From UBA10438 sp964432155 (lineage in GTDB: Bacteria; Bacteroidota; Ignavibacteria; Kapaibacteriales; Kapaibacteriaceae), in assembly GCA_964432155.1 (NCBI GenBank), contig CAYSMF010000022.1, positions 1-20,381 on the forward strand: a DNA stretch of 20,381 bases. Reading direction: 5' to 3'. The notes below the pieces were generated by a model, which was not told the DNA's origin, did no database searches, and saw only the letters and a program-made list of their open reading frames with translations. The translations under genes and the position numbers were made by a program. Positions 1-6,877 of the stretch are shown piece by piece (the first letter of the stretch is position 1; each line of letters starts with the position of its first letter).

Positions 1-729
1 TTAGACCTTTGTGATCACCAGGTAGACCGGACCGACGTAGCGCTTGCCCTTCGCTGTTGGGCGAATCGGTGGCGGGTCGAGTGGGTCGACTGTCGATACA
101 GCCTTGATGCTGATACGAGCAGCAGAGACACCCTTCGATGCAAAGTGCGCCTTGAGCGCTTCTGCACGAGCTTGGCTGATCTTCTGCGCTGCATCGGCGG
201 CACCCTCGGTGTCTGGGTAGCACACGATCTCGATGTTCGCACCTGGGTTCATCGTCAGAACGCGTACGAGATCGGCAAGATCATCCTCTGCGCCGGCCTT
301 GAGGGTTGACTTCTTGACGTCGAACGGAACTGGTGTGACCTTGATCTTGCGGCCTGCTTCCATTGGGCGTACCACGAAGTCCTTCGACAGCTCAAGGTAC
401 TTGCTTGTAGCTGGGATGTCGATGGCGAACTCTTGACGGAAGTAGCGTGGATCTTCAACACGAATCGTGTAGGTCTGTCCGGCCTTAAGACCCGTCTGCA
501 GATACCCGTCCGTTGCGCTGCTGCGGAACGACTGGCCAACCTTCTTGCCCTGGCTGTCGTACACGGCGTAGTTGGCTTCAACTGGCGTCAGGCTTGATGC
601 ATTGACGAAGTAGCCTGTAAGCGTGACAACCGTGCCGATTGCCCCTTGTGCGTGGACGCGCATCGGCATTGCAAGCACGAGTGCTGCGCACGCAAGCGAG
701 AGAAGTGTCTTCATTGTTCGTGCGTTCAT
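1..729 (-). CDS. Secreted OmpA-like C-terminal domain envelope protein
   Basis: 242 aa, probably periplasmic or outer-membrane associated. Residues 1-28 form a signal peptide (MNARTMKTLLSLACAALVLA core, cleavage likely after VHA). Residues about 30-120 look like a beta-sandwich of the carboxypeptidase-regulatory type. Residues about 130-212 fit the OmpA/MotB peptidoglycan-binding fold: VPFDVKKSTL, then a helix, then IEIVCYPDTEG and ISQARAEALKAHFASKGVSAARI. The Asp of the TD-x-x-G motif and the Arg of the LSxxRA motif are recognisable, but the usual Asn before LS is replaced, so peptidoglycan binding is uncertain. The frame is open 45 codons further upstream, into the WD40 gene. I chose the ATG at 727-729 because GGGAGGACGC lies just upstream, the signal peptide begins there, and it starts 1 nt after the WD40 stop codon. 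That spacing suggests a coupled pair. The stop codon lies at the window edge, so the gene is complete. Confidence 0.8.
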   Translation of the reverse strand: MNARTMKTLLSLACAALVLAMPMRVHAQGAIGTVVTLTGYFVNASSLTPVEANYAVYDSQGKKVGQSFRSSATDGYLQTGLKAGQTYTIRVEDPRYFRQEFAIDIPATSKYLELSKDFVVRPMEAGRKIKVTPVPFDVKKSTLKAGAEDDLADLVRVLTMNPGANIEIVCYPDTEGAADAAQKISQARAEALKAHFASKGVSAARISIKAVSTVDPLDPPPIRPTAKGKRYVGPVYLVITKV

Positions 730-730
730 A

Positions 731-1735
731 TTAGCGTCCTCCCCGATTAGAACGTCCAGCTTCCGAACCCGTCTCCTTAAGGAGGCGGACGGATCCGTCG
801 GCGCATCCAAGGATGATGAGGCCAGCGTTGCTTGTGACGTCGAGCGACCATACTTCTGTGCCAACGTTCTGCGTCATGATGTTCTGGCCCGTTGTGAGGT
901 CCCACATCTTGACGGTCTTGTCGAGACTACCAGTTACCAAGGTCTTGTTGTCCTCAGCAAATGCTACGTCTTGCACAAGATCCATGTGCGCATTGATTGA
1001 GCGAACAAGCTCGCCCGAAGGCATCGACCAGATCTTGACGACACCACGCTCGTCGGCCGTAGCCAGATACTTCGAATCGAATGAATACAACGCTGTCAAT
1101 ACTGGAGCAGTGTGTCCAGTGAGCGTCATGATTGGTTCCTTCTTTGTCAGATCTGTGCTCCAGATCATCACTGTGCGGTCGTCCGAGCACGATGCAATGA
1201 ACTTGCCATCGTAGGAGTAGGCAACGTTGTTGGTCTGCATCGTGTGGCCGCGAAGCGTCTTGGCCTCGACACCCAGGTTTGCATCCCAAATCTTCACTGT
1301 CTTATCGAACGATGTGCTGGCAATCAGCTGACTGCCTTCAACTGGACTGTAGTACACACCGATGACTTCGGCAGTATGACCACGCATCGTCTGAAGCACC
1401 TTGCCTGTTTGCACGTCCCACACGCGAATGGTGCGGTCGCTACTCGCACTGGCCAGCTGCTTGTCGTCGCCCGAGAACGAGACGTTGTTCACCTGTGCCG
1501 TGTGTCCTGTCAGCGTACGGAGCTCCTTACCGTCTGGAAGCGACCAAAGCTTGATGGTCTCATCAAGACTACACGTAGCCACCATGGTGTTGGCGTCGTT
1601 GACAAATACACCAAGCACTTCATCGGCATGCTTGCCGATGGTCGACGCGGTGTAGGAGCGTTGTTGTGCCCATGTGCTGACTGCGCATGCGGCCAGAACA
1701 ACGAGCATGCTCACTCCCGATCGTAGCATTTGCAT
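731..1735 (-). CDS. Secreted seven-bladed WD40 beta-propeller protein
   Basis: 334 aa with an N-terminal signal peptide (residues 1-23, cleavage after TWA) and seven WD40 repeats filling the rest, at roughly residues 36-75, 78-117, 120-161, 163-206, 208-248, 250-289 and 292-320. Most blades show the GH dipeptide (TGHTAQV, RGHTAEV, RGHTMQT, TGHTAPV), the structural Asp and a closing W-D or I-W pair (VWDVQTG, IWDANLG, MWDLTTG). Such propellers are scaffolds for protein-protein contacts. With the signal peptide this one should act in the periplasm or outside the cell. No enzyme domain is present. GAGGA sits about 5 nt before the ATG at 1733-1735; an ATG two codons in is also possible. It lies directly upstream of the OmpA-like gene with 1 nt between them, so the two products may work together at the envelope. 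The partner is unknown. Confidence 0.9.
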   Translation of the reverse strand: MQMLRSGVSMLVVLAACAVSTWAQQRSYTASTIGKHADEVLGVFVNDANTMVATCSLDETIKLWSLPDGKELRTLTGHTAQVNNVSFSGDDKQLASASSDRTIRVWDVQTGKVLQTMRGHTAEVIGVYYSPVEGSQLIASTSFDKTVKIWDANLGVEAKTLRGHTMQTNNVAYSYDGKFIASCSDDRTVMIWSTDLTKKEPIMTLTGHTAPVLTALYSFDSKYLATADERGVVKIWSMPSGELVRSINAHMDLVQDVAFAEDNKTLVTGSLDKTVKMWDLTTGQNIMTQNVGTEVWSLDVTSNAGLIILGCADGSVRLLKETGSEAGRSNRGGR

Positions 1736-1779
1736 CGTATCCTCTACACTGTTAGTTGAAAGAGTATCCCCGTTGATGA

Positions 1780-2208
1780 TTACGCCACCGTTGCCTTCGA
1801 CCGAAGGTCATCGGCAAGTGATCGCAATTCCCGAAGTATGTCCATTGCCCTGTCATGGTCGACTGGGTCCACACTGGAAGGTTGAACGACGGCCGTTACA
1901 CCACTGTCGTGTACCGGGGCCTCCTCAACTGCTATCTGTGGCAGTGGAACGACATCCTCAGGAAGCCCTGCGTTCTTGAGATACTCGCGTGCACCAGCAA
2001 CGGTGTATCGCTTCTCCCGCAACAGCTGCTTGATGACCATCAACACGGCGAGGTCACGCTGCGTGTACACGCGGTTCCCTGCCCTGTTTTTTTGTGGTCG
2101 CAACTGTGGGAATTCTCGCTCCCAGTAGCGCAAGACATGCTGTTCCTCACCGATGAGCGTTGCGGCTTCGGTAATCGAGTGATACAGCTTCTTGATGGAT
2201 GTCTGCAT
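1780..2208 (-). CDS. MerR-family transcriptional regulator
   Basis: 142 aa. Residues 10-75 are a MerR winged helix-turn-helix: HSITEAATLIGEEQHVLRYW (HTH), then EREFPQLRPQKNRAGNRVYT and the QRDLAVLMVIKQLL wing and linker, then RYTVAGAREYL. The C-terminal part (about 85-142) is short, acidic and Pro-rich, ending in a probable dimerisation helix (DRAMDILRELRSLADDLRS). It has no cysteine cluster or known effector domain, so it is not a metal or redox sensor of the MerR/SoxR kind. The frame is open much further upstream, but that stretch lies inside ftsW. The ATG at 2206-2208 is the first Met before the HTH and falls 38 nt after the ftsW stop. There is no Shine-Dalgarno sequence; a run of seven T sits in the gap. 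Stand-alone MerR proteins of this size are common in Bacteroidota, with unknown targets. It is probably in the hisS-ftsW transcript. Confidence 0.88.
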   Translation of the reverse strand: MQTSIKKLYHSITEAATLIGEEQHVLRYWEREFPQLRPQKNRAGNRVYTQRDLAVLMVIKQLLREKRYTVAGAREYLKNAGLPEDVVPLPQIAVEEAPVHDSGVTAVVQPSSVDPVDHDRAMDILRELRSLADDLRSKATVA

Positions 2209-2246
2209 ACATGCCGAAAGTACAAAAAAAGCCTGCACCTCTGGCG

Positions 2247-3377
2247 CTATTGTTGCGGCACTGTCCGAGATCGACGCCGATACACACCGGCCTGCGAGGA
2301 GATGTTCAAGAGCACACCCACTGCAATGGCGCTGAAAAACACGCTCGAACCGCCGTAGGAGATGAATGGCATGGGTAGACCAGTAGTAGGCAAAACACCA
2401 CACGTCACCCCGGCATTTACAAAGGCATACACGGCAAGCGTCGTGGTAATGCCCGCGGCTAACAACCGACCAAACGCATCGGGTGCTTTTTTGGCAACAG
2501 TGTAGCCGCGCCACATGATGAGCACAAAGGCAATGATCAGGAGACTGACGCCGATGAAGCCGTATTCTTCACCGACGATGCTGAAGATGAAGTCACCATA
2601 CGATTCAGGCAAGAACCAGTCGCGCTGTCGACTCTGTCCAGGCCCGACACCCGTAATCCCACCATTGCCGAAGGCAATCAATGCCTGATCGAGCTGGTAG
2701 CGCACAGGTTCGTCTTCACCCATGCCAAAAAACACCATGAGTCGACGCAGACGATACTCAGCGCTGACGGCATAGATGCCAGCGATCACTGCACCGGTGC
2801 CAATAACTGCCGCAAGGTGCTTACCATTAACGTCGGCCAAGAACATCATGACCATGACGATGAGGAAGATGACGCTCGCTGTTGAGAGGTTCGGCTGCAG
2901 TGCGATGAGCACCACCACAGGCAGCATCCACCCAAGCACGGGCAGGATCCCCGTCTTCCAGTGTCGCAACGTTGCACGCGGCACACTCAAGAGGTGCGCC
3001 GTATGGAGCACGACAGAAAACTTGGCAAGCTCCGAGGGTTGGAAGTTGAATGGACCAAGGCGTACCCACCTGCTCGCCCCTTTAATCTCGGTGCCCATCA
3101 CAAGCACCATGAGAAGAAAGCCGATTGCGATGAGCACGGAGGTTCCAGAGATGTTCTGCAATGATCGATAGTCGACCTTGGCGAACACGATCATCAGCAC
3201 GAGGCCAATGAGCACCTTCGCAGCGTGGTTCCAGACGAGTTCTTCGCTCGAGCCGTACTTGACGTCGGCAAAGGAAGCACTGGCGCTATACACAAAGGCC
3301 ACGCTGAACATCAACAGTCCGGCAATCGGAAGGAGAATCAGCCAGTCGATGTTGGATGGTTCGGGACGGGTGCTCAT
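2247..3377 (-). CDS. ftsW: FtsW-type SEDS peptidoglycan glycosyltransferase
   Basis: 376 aa, the usual SEDS length, with about ten hydrophobic segments starting at residues 11-31. SEDS proteins polymerise lipid II glycan strands, FtsW at the septum and RodA along the side wall. FtsW/RodA signatures are KGASRWVRLGPFNFQPSE (about 99-116), QPNLSTA (161-167), YQLDQALIAFGNGGITGVGPG (about 227-247), FLPESYGDFIFSIVGEEYGF (255-274) and PMPFISYGGSS (335-345). Asp262 in YGDFIF matches the Asp known to be essential in RodA/FtsW. The GPF-F-QPSE block and the loop with GQSRQ-x-x-FLPE favour FtsW over RodA. The ATG overlaps the stop of the upstream kinase gene by 4 nt (ATGA). It is not beside mur or ftsZ genes, which is unusual for ftsW; a RodA role cannot be fully excluded. 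Confidence 0.9.
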   Translation of the reverse strand: MSTRPEPSNIDWLILLPIAGLLMFSVAFVYSASASFADVKYGSSEELVWNHAAKVLIGLVLMIVFAKVDYRSLQNISGTSVLIAIGFLLMVLVMGTEIKGASRWVRLGPFNFQPSELAKFSVVLHTAHLLSVPRATLRHWKTGILPVLGWMLPVVVLIALQPNLSTASVIFLIVMVMMFLADVNGKHLAAVIGTGAVIAGIYAVSAEYRLRRLMVFFGMGEDEPVRYQLDQALIAFGNGGITGVGPGQSRQRDWFLPESYGDFIFSIVGEEYGFIGVSLLIIAFVLIMWRGYTVAKKAPDAFGRLLAAGITTTLAVYAFVNAGVTCGVLPTTGLPMPFISYGGSSVFFSAIAVGVLLNISSQAGVYRRRSRTVPQQ

Positions 3378-4621
3378 ACGTTGGGAAGTTCAATCCAAAA
3401 GGTGGTGCCGACGCCGAGTTGCGACTCTTTAACGTAGATGCGACCACCGTGGTAATCTTCAATAATGCGACGCGACAGCGAAAGTCCAAGACCCCAGCCA
3501 CGTTTTTTTGTCGTATACCCTGGTTGAAAGATCCGCGCCGCGATCTGTCGTGTCATGCCTTTGCCGTTATCGGTAACCTGCACGATCACGCCACCCTTTG
3601 GACGTGGACGCATGGATATGGTGATGCGACCATCATTACGCTCGATGGCCTCCACAGCATTCTTGATGAGGTTCTCGATCACCCACTCGAAGAGCTCGAT
3701 ACTCACATTGGCACGCATCGTTGGGTCGAGCTCACGCGAAATCGTTACGCGACGTCCAAGATTGGGTAGACGCGTCTCGAAGTACGCGCATACGCGTTCA
3801 ATTACAGAGGCGAGCACAACAGGTTCCAACTTGGGCTGCGAGCCAATCTTTGCAAAGCGGTTGGCAATCACGTTGAGTCGCTCAACGTCCTGCTCCATCT
3901 CGCGCGCGGTTTGCTCGACGCGATCGGGGTTCCCACGATCCATGCGCAGAATGTCGAGCCATGCGAGCATGCTCGAGAGCGGCGTGCCAAGTTGGTGCGC
4001 TGCCTCCTTTGCCATACCTACCCAGATGTTCGATTCTTCATTGCGACGGATCGTCGAGAATGCCACATACCCAACGAGGATGAAGGCGGTGACAGCCAGG
4101 ATTTCGACAAAGGGCATGTACTTGAGTTTCTGCACCAACGCGGAGTTCGTGTAGTACATGCGGGAGACAACTCGACCTTGATCATCCTTCATCACAAGGG
4201 GCGGATAGTCGCGCTCCATTTGCGCGATGTAGCCAATCAGCCATGCTTTCTGCGCCTCGACCGACATCGTGGTGTCCATGTCGACGTTGATCATGAACTG
4301 CTTGTACGGATAGACGGGCAGTCCGGACTTGTCGGTGATAATCACCGGGAAGTGAATCGAGTTATACGTGAGATCAACGTAGAAGAGCAGATCGTCGTCG
4401 CTCGCTTGCTTGTACGAGCGGTCGAGCAGCTTTGCGTAGAGCGTAACGGTACGCGTTTCGTTGGCAGCAAGCTCATCAACAATCGACCGCGTGCCGAAGA
4501 CAACTGCGGCCATGATTGCCAAGCCAAGAAATGTCAGTGCAGCCTTCGCTTGCCACTTGGTGACGCTCGCACGCCAGATGCGAATGCGATCGGGACGCCG
4601 TGATCCACGCCCACGTGTCAT
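3374..4621 (-). CDS. Membrane sensor histidine kinase without a visible partner
   Basis: 415 aa. Two membrane segments at about residues 27-45 and 170-190 flank a periplasmic sensor of roughly 125 residues that matches no family I recognise. The cytoplasmic part is a complete kinase: H-box KEAAHQLGTPLSSMLAWLDI with phospho-acceptor His209; N-box ENLIKNAVEAI (316-326); G1 box VTDNGKGM (349-356); and the G2 region RGWGLGLSLSRRII (374-387). It lacks a clear HAMP domain, because the second membrane helix runs almost straight into the H-box linker. No receiver or response-regulator gene lies in the window. The gene overlaps the unknown 136-aa gene upstream and ftsW downstream, each by ATGA, so it is cotranslated with ftsW. 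Control by a wall or division signal is an attractive inference but is not shown by the sequence. Confidence 0.92.
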   Translation of the reverse strand: MTRGRGSRRPDRIRIWRASVTKWQAKAALTFLGLAIMAAVVFGTRSIVDELAANETRTVTLYAKLLDRSYKQASDDDLLFYVDLTYNSIHFPVIITDKSGLPVYPYKQFMINVDMDTTMSVEAQKAWLIGYIAQMERDYPPLVMKDDQGRVVSRMYYTNSALVQKLKYMPFVEILAVTAFILVGYVAFSTIRRNEESNIWVGMAKEAAHQLGTPLSSMLAWLDILRMDRGNPDRVEQTAREMEQDVERLNVIANRFAKIGSQPKLEPVVLASVIERVCAYFETRLPNLGRRVTISRELDPTMRANVSIELFEWVIENLIKNAVEAIERNDGRITISMRPRPKGGVIVQVTDNGKGMTRQIAARIFQPGYTTKKRGWGLGLSLSRRIIEDYHGGRIYVKESQLGVGTTFWIELPNV

Positions 4622-5028
4622 ACGCGGTCGACCTCGACGCGAATGAACGGAGCAGTATCGTCGTGCTTGATCGCCATCGGTACACCACCATCAATCGTGA
4701 TGGTGGCGGTGTACGTCCGCGAGCGTCGACGAATGACGAGTGGATATGCGCCATCAGCAGGCAATGCGCGCATCACAATGGTCTGCGCTCCACCGAAGGC
4801 ATGATTCGTATGCGACGGCAAGCTGAGTCCGCCAAGTTCGAAGGTATACTCCGTTGGCGATGGCTTGGATGCATCCTTCACCGCAATGGCGTAGCCAAAG
4901 GTTGAGAACTCCCGCACCGTGCGAAACATGAACTGCAGCATTGGCGCACCAGACTCTCGATCGATCACCGAGGAGATGTTCAGCGTGAACTCGTGATCGA
5001 TAGATGGTTCGATGCGATCAGTGTTCAT
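4618..5028 (-). CDS. Uncharacterised beta-rich protein between hisS and the kinase
   Basis: 136 aa; I do not recognise a family. It has no signal peptide and no membrane segment, so it is probably cytoplasmic. The sequence alternates short hydrophobic stretches with polar turns (HEFTLNISSVIDRESG, LQFMFRTVREFSTFGYAIAV, YPLVIRRRSRTYTATITIDG), which suggests a beta-sandwich. It has no Cys and no catalytic-looking motif. It is probably a real gene: it begins with an ATG overlapping the hisS stop by 4 nt and ends in a TGA overlapping the kinase ATG by 4 nt, filling the gap exactly. Its place just before the kinase makes a role as an accessory to that kinase possible, but this rests on position alone. 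Confidence 0.7.
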   Translation of the reverse strand: MNTDRIEPSIDHEFTLNISSVIDRESGAPMLQFMFRTVREFSTFGYAIAVKDASKPSPTEYTFELGGLSLPSHTNHAFGGAQTIVMRALPADGAYPLVIRRRSRTYTATITIDGGVPMAIKHDDTAPFIRVEVDRV

Positions 5029-6281
5029 GATGCGAGGAGGAGTGTTTCGAGTGCTGTCTGGGGAATTGTCTGTTGCTCCGTCGTGTGAAGATCCTTCACA
5101 ACGACCGTGCCGTCGGCTAGCTCAGTTTCACCGAGCATCACAGCGTACTTGACGTTGTGGCGGTTCGCTTCCTTCATCTGCGCCTTCATTGAACGACGCA
5201 TGACGTCGGTAACAACACGCAAGCCTTGACGACGCAGACGCAATGCAAGTGCATGGGCTGGCAATACAGCGTCAGCTCCGATTGCACAGAGATAGACGCC
5301 ATCGCGCTCACGCGCAGGCGCATCACCATGCTCGTGTTCGCGCAAGAGAAGCATGCGCTCGATGCCGATCGAGAATCCTACGGCCGGCACATCACCACCA
5401 CCGAGCATTGCGAACAACGGATCATACCGTCCACCACCACCAATGGCGTTCTGCGTTCCAAGTTCCGTTGTCGTGAACTCAAACACCGTGTGGTTGTAGT
5501 AGTCGAGTCCGCGTACAAGTGTTGCGTTGATGGTGTACGGCACATTGGCCACATCAAGCAACGCAAGCACAGCATGGAAGTGTGTTCGACTGTCCTCGTC
5601 GAGCACGTCGAGGATCGACGGTGCGTTGGCGACAATCTCTTTGTCGCGCTCATCCTTCGAGTCAAGCACGCGCAGCGGATTGGTCTCCATGCGACGTTGC
5701 GAATCGGCAGAGAGCGATGCGTGATGCTCGCGCAGGTATGCGACGAGTGTCTCGCGGTATTGCTGGCGGACAGCGCTTGTGCCCAGCGTATTGATTTCGA
5801 GTTTGAACGCGCTGCAACCGCAGCGACGGAGTGTTTCGTATGCTACGAGAATGATCTCGGCATCACTCTCGGGATTCGGCGAGCCAACACACTCAGCACC
5901 GAACTGGTGGAACTGGCGATAACGACCCTTTTGCGGACGATCATAGCGGAACTGCGGTCCGGCATACCATAGGCGCATCACGGGATGATGCCGCAACAAG
6001 CTATGTTCGATCAGTGCGCGCACCACAGGAGCGGTCATCTCCGGACGGAGCGTAAGGGAATCCCCTCCCCGATCCTCGAAGGTGTACATCTCCTTACCAA
6101 CGATGTCTGTTTCTTCACCGACACCGCGCTTGAAGAGCTCTGTCGATTCGAACACCGGCGTACGAATCTCTTCGTATGCGAACTCACGCGCTACATCACG
6201 GAAGATCTCTTCAACGGCATGCCATTGTTCGATCTCCGGAGGGAGAATATCCTTGGTGCCACGGACAGCTTGCAAACTCAC
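5025..6281 (-). CDS. hisS: Histidyl-tRNA synthetase
   Basis: 418 aa, normal for bacterial class II HisRS, which charges tRNA-His with histidine in the cytoplasm. The N terminus QAVRGTKDILPPE is diagnostic. Motif 1 lies in FAYEEIRTPVFESTELF. TLRPEMTAPVVRA (77-89) contacts ATP and histidine. Motif 2 is GPQFRYDRPQKGRYRQFHQF (108-127). The HisRS-specific LVRGLDYYNHTVFEF (255-269) and IGGGGRYDPL (280-289) bind histidine. Motif 3 is AVGFSIGIERMLLL (300-313). The anticodon-binding domain fills about 328-418. The start is GTG at 6279-6281 and overlaps the EIIA stop as GTGA; it gives the expected family N terminus (MSLQAVRG). It is cotranscribed with the kinase and ftsW genes downstream, so housekeeping translation and wall synthesis share one transcript here. 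Confidence 0.97.
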   Translation of the reverse strand: MSLQAVRGTKDILPPEIEQWHAVEEIFRDVAREFAYEEIRTPVFESTELFKRGVGEETDIVGKEMYTFEDRGGDSLTLRPEMTAPVVRALIEHSLLRHHPVMRLWYAGPQFRYDRPQKGRYRQFHQFGAECVGSPNPESDAEIILVAYETLRRCGCSAFKLEINTLGTSAVRQQYRETLVAYLREHHASLSADSQRRMETNPLRVLDSKDERDKEIVANAPSILDVLDEDSRTHFHAVLALLDVANVPYTINATLVRGLDYYNHTVFEFTTTELGTQNAIGGGGRYDPLFAMLGGGDVPAVGFSIGIERMLLLREHEHGDAPARERDGVYLCAIGADAVLPAHALALRLRRQGLRVVTDVMRRSMKAQMKEANRHNVKYAVMLGETELADGTVVVKDLHTTEQQTIPQTALETLLLAS

Positions 6282-6748
6282 GGCTTCTCCACCTCATGCG
6301 ATGCAAACAGTGCACGCACGTCTTCTACGCTGTGCGCAGCAAGCAGTGCAGAACGGAATTGGTCAGATCCAACCATACGCGAAATGCGACTCAACAGACG
6401 CAAGTGGAGTCCAACATTTGCCTCGGTGCCCACGAGCAACAGAATGATCGACACAGGCTTGTCGTCGAGCGCATCGAAGTCGATCGGCGTACTGAGTGTT
6501 GCAAGCGCAGCCATCGAACGGTCAACAGCATTTGTCTTCCCGTGCGGAAGCGCTACACCATTGCCAATACCGGTCGACATCAGCCGCTCACGATCAAGGA
6601 TGACAGTAGTGATGGCAGCTTTATCTGGGACGTGTCCGTTGCGCGCAAGGATTTCTACCATGCGATGCAGCGCTTCGTTCTTGTCCTTGACCTCGAGGTT
6701 GAGTTCGATGCAGGCTGGTTCGAGGATCGTCGAAAGTGTGATTTCCAT
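6278..6748 (-). CDS. ptsN: PTS EIIA domain protein, PtsN (nitrogen-PTS) type
   Basis: 156 aa, a single EIIA domain of the fructose/mannitol/Ntr class with no transporter domain attached, the normal form of regulatory PtsN. Residues 60-71, GIGNGVALPHGK, contain the phosphorylated histidine (His69). The family-specific segments MVEILARNGHV and LLRLLSRISRM-like helices are present (LHLRLLSRISRMV). In nitrogen PTS, PtsN receives phosphate from NPr and controls other proteins rather than sugar uptake. No EI, HPr or NPr gene is in the window. The frame also opens at a TTG (6781), but the ATG at 6746-6748 gives the family-like start MEITLSTIL and the normal length. It overlaps hisS by 4 nt (GTGA). 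The 129-nt region upstream carries a TAnnTTTG box. Confidence 0.85.
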   Translation of the reverse strand: MEITLSTILEPACIELNLEVKDKNEALHRMVEILARNGHVPDKAAITTVILDRERLMSTGIGNGVALPHGKTNAVDRSMAALATLSTPIDFDALDDKPVSIILLLVGTEANVGLHLRLLSRISRMVGSDQFRSALLAAHSVEDVRALFASHEVEKP

Positions 6749-6851
6749 ACGAGGAAGTTCGTTGGTGAACGCTGCACGCAAACCCGGGCATGCACGCAGC
6801 TGACGTCCGGTAAGGGTGCGAAACTACGAACACCCTGTCAGTATCAGCATA

Positions 6852-6859
6852 CAAACATA
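6852..6859 (-). promoter_or_regulatory. Possible -7 promoter element upstream of ptsN-hisS operon
   Basis: On the minus strand this reads TATGTTTG, an exact match to the Bacteroidota -7 consensus TAnnTTTG. It lies about 100 nt upstream of the ptsN ATG, in the only non-coding gap ahead of the operon. No good TTG (-33) element is seen at the expected distance, so the match rests on one box. Confidence 0.3.
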
Positions 6860-6877
6860 GCCACCCGAAGCCTTCCG

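Noticed and set aside
730..864. 45-codon N-terminal extension of the OmpA-like gene
   Set aside because: It overlaps the end of the WD40 gene, and the signal peptide and Shine-Dalgarno point to the ATG at 729.
2209..2246. Terminator from the seven-T run after ftsW
   Set aside because: The preceding bases give only a 3-bp stem (GCC/GGC), too weak for an intrinsic terminator.
2209..2514. 102-codon N-terminal extension of the MerR gene
   Set aside because: It lies inside the 3' end of ftsW, is rich in Cys, His and Arg like an antisense or shifted frame, and the HTH begins only at residue 10 of the shorter protein.
5226..5972. 248-codon plus-strand open frame inside hisS
   Set aside because: It is entirely antisense to conserved HisRS motifs and shows no domain of its own.
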